Below are positions 6,669 to 10,626 of a stretch of DNA of 10,626 bases, piece after piece; position 1 is the first letter of the stretch, and the number at the start of each line of letters is the position of its first letter. The stretch spans positions 1 to 10,626 of the forward strand of contig CAMZMA010000103.1 of the NCBI GenBank assembly GCA_947311815.1, in the 5' to 3' direction. The position numbers were made by a program, and so were the translations under genes. The DNA comes from an uncultured Flavobacteriaceae bacterium (GTDB lineage Bacteria; Bacteroidota; Bacteroidia; Flavobacteriales; Flavobacteriaceae). A model generated the notes under the pieces. The model was not told where the DNA came from. It worked only from the letters and a program-made list of their open reading frames with translations, and ran no database searches.

Positions 6669-7675
6669 AAAAATTATCCCTCATAAATAAACTTCTGTTT
6701 TTCATCAATTCGGTATTGGCAACCATTTTACTTTTATCGTATTTGCTTCCGTTTGTATCGCCAAATTCAATGCCCGCTTTTGGCGTATTGAGTTTACTTG
6801 TACCTGTTTTAATTGTTCTTAACTTTTTCTTTTTTATCTATTGGATTTTAAAATTAAAGAAACAATTTTTCCTCTCAGGACTTATTTTAGGAGTTGGATG
6901 GTTGTTTTCATCGCCTTTTTATAAAATTGGCGATAAAAAAATATTGTTAAATAACGATGTTAAAGTAATGAGTTATAATGTGCGGATGTTTAATTATTAT
7001 AAATGGAGCAAAGACAGTACAATTACGAAAAAAACGTTTGATTTTATTGCTGATAAAAACCCTGATATTTTATGTATTCAAGAGTTTTATGCATCTTCAA
7101 AAATCAGTTTTTCGTATCCGTATAAATACATCAAAACTAAATCGAAAACCAATAAATTTGGGTTGGCTATTTACTCGAAATACAAAATAATCAATTCGGG
7201 TTCATTAGATTTTAAAAACAGTGCTAATAATGCCATTTTTGTTGATATTCTTAAGAAAAAAGACACTGTAAGAATCTATAACATCCATTTAGAATCGTTA
7301 AAAATCAATCCGAATAAAGAAAATTTTGGTGAAAAAAGTTCAGAAAAATTATTTAATCGATTAAAAAAAGCATTTCAAAAACAAGCCACTCAAACCGAAC
7401 AATTTTTAGCACATGAGCAACAATTTACTGGAAAAAAAATAATTTGTGGCGATTTTAATAATACGGCCTATTCTTGGGTCTATAAACAAATTAGCAAGCA
7501 CAAAAAAGATGCTTTTATAGAGGCTGGTCATGGTGTAGGAAAGTCCTTTAATTACCCATTTCCTGTGCGTATCGATTTTATTTTAACTGATAAAAGTATT
7601 GATGTGCATCAATACAAAACATTTAACCTTAAATATTCTGATCATTTCCCTATTTTAGCCAAAGTTAATTGGTAA
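6665..7675 (+). CDS. membrane-anchored endonuclease/exonuclease/phosphatase-fold protein
   Basis: A 336-residue protein. The N-terminus has three hydrophobic helices (about 8-30, 40-62, 68-85) with no cleavable signal, and the C-terminal two-thirds is an EEP-fold hydrolase domain (Mg2+-dependent phosphodiesterase or phosphatase family). Catalytic signatures are in order: MSYNVRMFN (102-110, N105), DILCIQEFY (134-142, E140), YNIHLES (205-211, H208), CGDFNNT (261-267, D263 and N265), RIDFIL (302-307) and SDHFPI (325-330, D326-H327). All expected metal and catalytic residues are present. The topology places the domain next to the membrane, but which side it faces is uncertain. The family covers nucleases, sphingomyelinases and lipid phosphatases, and the substrate cannot be read from sequence. 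It overlaps the upstream rhomboid by four bases and precedes the flavoprotein gene by ten. Confidence 0.9.
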   Translation: MKKLSLINKLLFFINSVLATILLLSYLLPFVSPNSMPAFGVLSLLVPVLIVLNFFFFIYWILKLKKQFFLSGLILGVGWLFSSPFYKIGDKKILLNNDVKVMSYNVRMFNYYKWSKDSTITKKTFDFIADKNPDILCIQEFYASSKISFSYPYKYIKTKSKTNKFGLAIYSKYKIINSGSLDFKNSANNAIFVDILKKKDTVRIYNIHLESLKINPNKENFGEKSSEKLFNRLKKAFQKQATQTEQFLAHEQQFTGKKIICGDFNNTAYSWVYKQISKHKKDAFIEAGHGVGKSFNYPFPVRIDFILTDKSIDVHQYKTFNLKYSDHFPILAKVNW

Positions 7676-7685
7676 ATTTATTTTA

Positions 7686-8825
7686 ATGAAACATTTTGAT
7701 GTTGCTATTATTGGTAGCGGACCTTCGGGAGCTTCAACAGCTTATTATCTTGCAGAAGCAGGAATTTCTTGTGTAATTATCGAAAAAGAAACATTACCTC
7801 GTTACAAAACCTGTGGCGGTGGTTTTGTATATCGAGGTAGAAAAAACTTACCTTTCTCTATTGATAATGTGATAGAAAGTGAATTTTATTCTGTCGATTT
7901 ATTTTTAGGAAAAAAATTAAAACTAACTTCTAAAAGTGATTTACCGATTATTACTATGATTATGCGAGATGCTTTTGATAACTTAATTGTAGAAAAAGCA
8001 AAAGAAAAAGGCATTACTATTTTAGAAGGTAACAAATTAACCAACCTTACTTTTACTGACGATAAAATTACTGTAAAAACATCAAAAACAACGCTAAGTG
8101 CAAAATTTGTAATTGCTGCTGATGGGGCTTTAAGTCAAACTGCTAAAATGGCTGGTTGGACAAATGACACTAGAACACTTATACCCGCTTTAGAATATGA
8201 AGTAGAAGTACCTGCAGAAGATTTTGAACGCTTAAAACAAACTGTTCGTTTTGATATTGATGCCATTCCTTTTGGATATGCTTGGAATTTCCCAAAGAAA
8301 AATCATTTATCTATTGGTGTTGCTTCTGCTAGAAGAACACGAATCAATTTAAAAGAATACTATAAAAAATACTTACAAACCATAGGTATAACTACTATTT
8401 TAAAGGAATCTCAACATGGTTTTCAAATTCCTGTAACACCAAGAACCGATGGTTTTGCAAAAAACAATGTCTTTTTAATTGGTGATGCCGCAGGTTTTGC
8501 AGATCCTGTTACGGCAGAAGGAATTTCGAACGCCATTTACAGTGGTAAATTAGCGGCACAAGCTATTATTGAAGGTGATTTTGACTCTAAAAAAACGACT
8601 GATTTATATCTAGAAAAAATACATAAAAAACTAGTACCAGAATTAATGACAGGAGTTTGGTTGGCAAAATGGTTTTACGAGCAAAAAACAATTAGAAATG
8701 TTTTTCTTAAAAAATATGGGCAAAGAATGAGTGATGCAATGATGGATGTTTTCTTAGGAAATCGCTCTTACCCTATTGATATTAAACAGAAAATAATAAA
8801 TAAGGTAAAAAGCTTTGTTCGTTAA
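7686..8825 (+). CDS. geranylgeranyl-reductase-family FAD-dependent oxidoreductase
   Basis: A 379-residue flavoprotein. The N-terminal Rossmann fold binds FAD: DVAIIGSGPSGAST (5-18) with E33 ending the second strand. PRYKTCGGG (38-46) is the cysteine-bearing motif typical of the geranylgeranyl reductase family. Also seen are AADG (144-147), PFGYAWNFPK (195-204) and the second FAD motif FLIGDAAGFADPVTAEGI (263-280). The family reduces isoprenoid double bonds (chlorophyll or archaeal lipid side chains) or acts as related monooxygenases; in non-photosynthetic Bacteroidota the substrate is not established, perhaps a quinone, carotenoid or polyprenyl chain. No isoprenoid genes lie nearby. It is the last gene of the plus-strand run, and its stop shares the bases TTAA with the convergent ABM gene. 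Family confidence is high, substrate unknown. Confidence 0.9.
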   Translation: MKHFDVAIIGSGPSGASTAYYLAEAGISCVIIEKETLPRYKTCGGGFVYRGRKNLPFSIDNVIESEFYSVDLFLGKKLKLTSKSDLPIITMIMRDAFDNLIVEKAKEKGITILEGNKLTNLTFTDDKITVKTSKTTLSAKFVIAADGALSQTAKMAGWTNDTRTLIPALEYEVEVPAEDFERLKQTVRFDIDAIPFGYAWNFPKKNHLSIGVASARRTRINLKEYYKKYLQTIGITTILKESQHGFQIPVTPRTDGFAKNNVFLIGDAAGFADPVTAEGISNAIYSGKLAAQAIIEGDFDSKKTTDLYLEKIHKKLVPELMTGVWLAKWFYEQKTIRNVFLKKYGQRMSDAMMDVFLGNRSYPIDIKQKIINKVKSFVR

Positions 8826-9136
8826 AACTCATAATCTCTCTCAACTTTTGCTATTCTTACTTTAAAATTTTTGTACCAAGTAGATCGCCCTTTATTTCTT
8901 GCTTCTGTATGTGCTACATTCATTTTCCAATTTTTAATAGCCTCTAAACTCTCCCAATAAGAAACCGTAATTCCAATTTCTTCTTTGGCAGACTCTACAC
9001 CTAAAAACCCTTTTTGTTTTTGGGCTAAATCCGTCATTTTTTGAGCCGTACTTGTATAATCTTCTTCGATATTGCTACGAATACTGGTAAAAATTACCGC
9101 ATAATAATACGGTGTCTTGGGTGTGTTTGCAATCAT
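8822..9136 (-). CDS. antibiotic biosynthesis monooxygenase (ABM)-fold protein
   Basis: A 104-residue protein of the ABM dimeric alpha/beta-barrel fold: PYYYAVIFTSIRS (9-21), a helix with MTDLAQKQKGFLGVESA (34-50), then ITVSYWESLEAIKNWK (56-71) and a conserved H76. This WES...AIKNWK...H pattern is characteristic of the small ABM enzymes often named by analogy with YqjZ. Family members include heme-degrading and quinone-oxidising enzymes, but many have no known activity, and nothing here fixes the substrate. The ATG overlaps the GNAT stop by four bases (ATGA), so the two are translated as a pair. The TAA interlocks with the TAA of the convergent flavoprotein gene (8822-8825), leaving no room for a terminator. 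Confidence 0.87.
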   Translation of the reverse strand: MIANTPKTPYYYAVIFTSIRSNIEEDYTSTAQKMTDLAQKQKGFLGVESAKEEIGITVSYWESLEAIKNWKMNVAHTEARNKGRSTWYKNFKVRIAKVERDYEF

Positions 9137-9633
9137 AATATAAGTTGATATTTATTTTCAGGAATTTGCAAATCTTTACAAAAAGTGTTTTTTATAAATT
9201 GAAATCCTGTTTGTTTAATTATTTTTTCTGAAGCCATATTTTTAGGCGAAACATAGGCAATTAATTTGGGTATTTGCTGTTCTTTTGCATACAAAATCAT
9301 TCCAACACATATTTCTTTTCCATATCCTTTATGCCAATATTTTTCTAAAAAACGATAGCCAATTTCGTCATCATCCTCATCTTTTACAAATGCACAAGTA
9401 CCTACAAAAGCAGCATCTTCTTTTCTGATAATAGCATAAATAAAAAAATCATTTTGTGGGATATCGTATTTTTGAATCAATTGTGCTAAGTCGGCAGTAT
9501 TCTCTTCAAAACTCATCAAACTTTTTCGTACAAAACGCATTACTTTAGGGTTTGATTGCATTTCATGAAACGGCATCAAGTCATCTTTAATTAATTTTCG
9601 AACTCTTAATCTATCTGTCTCAAATATCATCAT
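9133..9633 (-). CDS. GNAT-family N-acetyltransferase (RimJ/RimL type)
   Basis: A 166-residue cytoplasmic acetyltransferase using acetyl-CoA. It opens MMIFETDRLRVRKL, the usual start of the RimJ/RimL-like branch. The acetyl-CoA region is clear: EIGYRFLEKYWHKGYGKEI (about 90-108), with the HKGYGKE pyrophosphate loop at 101-107, and then the late motif KNMASEKIIKQTGF (131-144). The acceptor is unknown; it could be a ribosomal protein N-terminus or a small molecule. I chose ATG 9633 (ATG 9630 is equally possible) over a GTG at 9654, because the GTG would add seven unlikely residues and fall within the likely promoter and transcript start. Its stop overlaps the ABM start by four bases. It diverges from mtaB. 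Confidence 0.88.
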   Translation of the reverse strand: MMIFETDRLRVRKLIKDDLMPFHEMQSNPKVMRFVRKSLMSFEENTADLAQLIQKYDIPQNDFFIYAIIRKEDAAFVGTCAFVKDEDDDEIGYRFLEKYWHKGYGKEICVGMILYAKEQQIPKLIAYVSPKNMASEKIIKQTGFQFIKNTFCKDLQIPENKYQLIL

Positions 9634-9648
9634 ATTTTTGTAAATTTG
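9633..9648 (+). promoter_or_regulatory. tandem -7 elements of the mtaB promoter
   Basis: Two exact TAnnTTTG matches sit back to back: TATTTTTG at 9633-9640 and TAAATTTG followed by CC at 9641-9648. The second fits best, predicting a start near 9655 and a leader of about 13 bases to ATG 9668. The first overlaps the GNAT start codon on the opposite strand. Confidence 0.65.
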
Positions 9649-9654
9649 CCGCAC

Positions 9655-9662
9655 TAAAGATA
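9655..9662 (-). promoter_or_regulatory. near-consensus promoter -7 element of the GNAT gene
   Basis: On the minus strand the bases read TATCTTTA, matching seven of eight positions of TAnnTTTG. It predicts a transcript start near 9648 and a leader of about 15 bases to ATG 9633. It interleaves with the mtaB promoter elements on the other strand. Confidence 0.4.
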
Positions 9663-9667
9663 CGATA

Positions 9668-10626
9668 ATGACTACAGCTAAAAAAGTAGCTTTTTATACC
9701 TTAGGATGTAAGCTCAATTTTTCAGAAACATCAACTATTGCCCGTAATTTTACTAGCGAAGGCTTTGAACGTGTTGGTTTTGACGAAGTTGCCGATGTCT
9801 ATGTAATTAATACCTGCTCTGTTACCGAAAATGCCGATAAACGCTTTAAACAAATTGTAAAATCGGGATTAAAACAAAATAAAAACGCTTTTATTATTGG
9901 CGTTGGATGTTATGCTCAACTAAAACCCGAAGAATTGGCAAAAGTAGATGGCGTTGATTTGGTGTTGGGTGCTACCGAAAAATTTAACGTAACTAGTTAT
10001 ATTAACGATTTAGCCAAAAACGAAATTAGCGAAGTACATTCTTGCGAAATTGATGAAGCCGATTTTTATGTTGGCGCCTACTCAATTGGCGATAGAACCC
10101 GAGCTTTTTTAAAAGTGCAAGACGGTTGCGATTACAAATGTACGTATTGTACCATTCCGTTAGCACGTGGCATTTCTCGCAGCGATACGTTAGAAAACGT
10201 ATTAGAAAACGCTCGAGAAATCGCATCAAAAAATATTAAAGAAATTGTATTAACAGGTGTTAATATTGGCGATTACGGAAAAGGCGAATTTGGTAATAAA
10301 AAACACGAACATACTTTTTTAGAACTCGTAAAAGCATTAGACTCCGTAAAAGGCATTCATAGATTGCGGATTTCATCTATAGAACTGAATTTATTAACCA
10401 ATGAAACGATTGATTTTGTAGCAAATTCTAACACTTTTGTACCTCATTTTCACATTCCGTTACAAAGTGGTAGCGATGAATTGTTAAAAAGAATGAAACG
10501 TAGGTATTTACGAAAAACCTATACCGATAGAGTTCATAAAATTAAAGAAAAAATGCCCAATGCTTGTATTGGTGTTGATGTAATTGTTGGTTTTCCTGGA
10601 GAAACTGATAAACATTTCTTAGAAAC
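9668..10626 (+). CDS. mtaB: MtaB, threonylcarbamoyladenosine tRNA methylthiotransferase, 3' end outside window
   Basis: Partial: 319 codons are visible from ATG 9668 and still open at the right edge; full-length members are about 430-450 residues. MtaB is a radical-SAM enzyme that converts t6A to ms2t6A at position 37 of tRNAs reading ANN codons. The N-terminal UPF0004 domain carries the three cluster cysteines C14 (LGCKLNFSET), C50 (NTCSVTENAD) and C81 (VGCYAQL). The radical-SAM motif is CDYKCTYC (C154, C158, C161) followed by TIPLARG. HIPLQSGSDELLKRMKRRY lies further on, and its MKRRY points to MtaB rather than MiaB, which has a different sequence there. The next stretch ends VIVGFPGETD. 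The TRAM domain would lie beyond the window. It has its own promoter and diverges from the GNAT gene. Confidence 0.95.
   Translation, partial: MTTAKKVAFYTLGCKLNFSETSTIARNFTSEGFERVGFDEVADVYVINTCSVTENADKRFKQIVKSGLKQNKNAFIIGVGCYAQLKPEELAKVDGVDLVLGATEKFNVTSYINDLAKNEISEVHSCEIDEADFYVGAYSIGDRTRAFLKVQDGCDYKCTYCTIPLARGISRSDTLENVLENAREIASKNIKEIVLTGVNIGDYGKGEFGNKKHEHTFLELVKALDSVKGIHRLRISSIELNLLTNETIDFVANSNTFVPHFHIPLQSGSDELLKRMKRRYLRKTYTDRVHKIKEKMPNACIGVDVIVGFPGETDKHFLE

Noticed and set aside
9634..9654. GTG start giving seven extra residues to the GNAT protein
   Set aside because: The family normally begins at M(M)IFETDRL. The GTG lies next to the minus-strand -7 box and probably upstream of the transcript start.
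10026..10229. 67-codon minus-strand reading frame inside mtaB
   Set aside because: It lies opposite the radical-SAM core of mtaB; cysteines in it are a by-product of the sense codons.

Overview
The window looks like an ordinary chromosomal stretch from a low-GC member of the Bacteroidota, most likely family Flavobacteriaceae (a marine genus such as Tenacibaculum or Polaribacter is plausible, but the genus is inference). Three things point there. The promoters are of the TAnnTTTG type, Shine-Dalgarno sequences are almost absent, and the protein set is flavobacterial in flavour: a DUF721 protein beside RecF, a small membrane protein before MutL, and two rhomboids in tandem.

Layout. Positions 1-1353 (minus strand) hold recF followed by the start of a DUF721/DciA-type gene that runs off the left edge; both belong to replication and repair. 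Diverging from recF, 1469-2182 (plus) encodes a membrane-anchored TPR protein with an in-frame stop 18 codons before its apparent natural end. It is followed by ribH (lumazine synthase, riboflavin synthesis). Next comes a non-coding stretch (2725-2992) made of two arrays with a 7-base period and a promoter. That promoter probably drives a tightly packed plus-strand operon, 2993-8825: small membrane protein, mutL, two rhomboid-family proteins, a membrane-anchored endonuclease/exonuclease/phosphatase-fold protein, and a geranylgeranyl-reductase-type flavoprotein. All junctions are overlaps or gaps of 10 bases or less. Converging on it is a two-gene minus-strand unit (8822-9633): a GNAT acetyltransferase then an ABM-fold protein. 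At the right edge, mtaB (a tRNA methylthiotransferase) starts at 9668 behind a tandem pair of promoter elements and runs off the window.

No tRNA, rRNA, CRISPR array, insertion sequence, prophage or convincing hairpin terminator was seen. The genes are mostly housekeeping, and I do not see a new defence or mobile system. The points most worth a second look are the premature stop in the TPR gene, the two heptad arrays between ribH and the mutL operon, and a MutL whose C-terminal endonuclease motifs are all degenerate.
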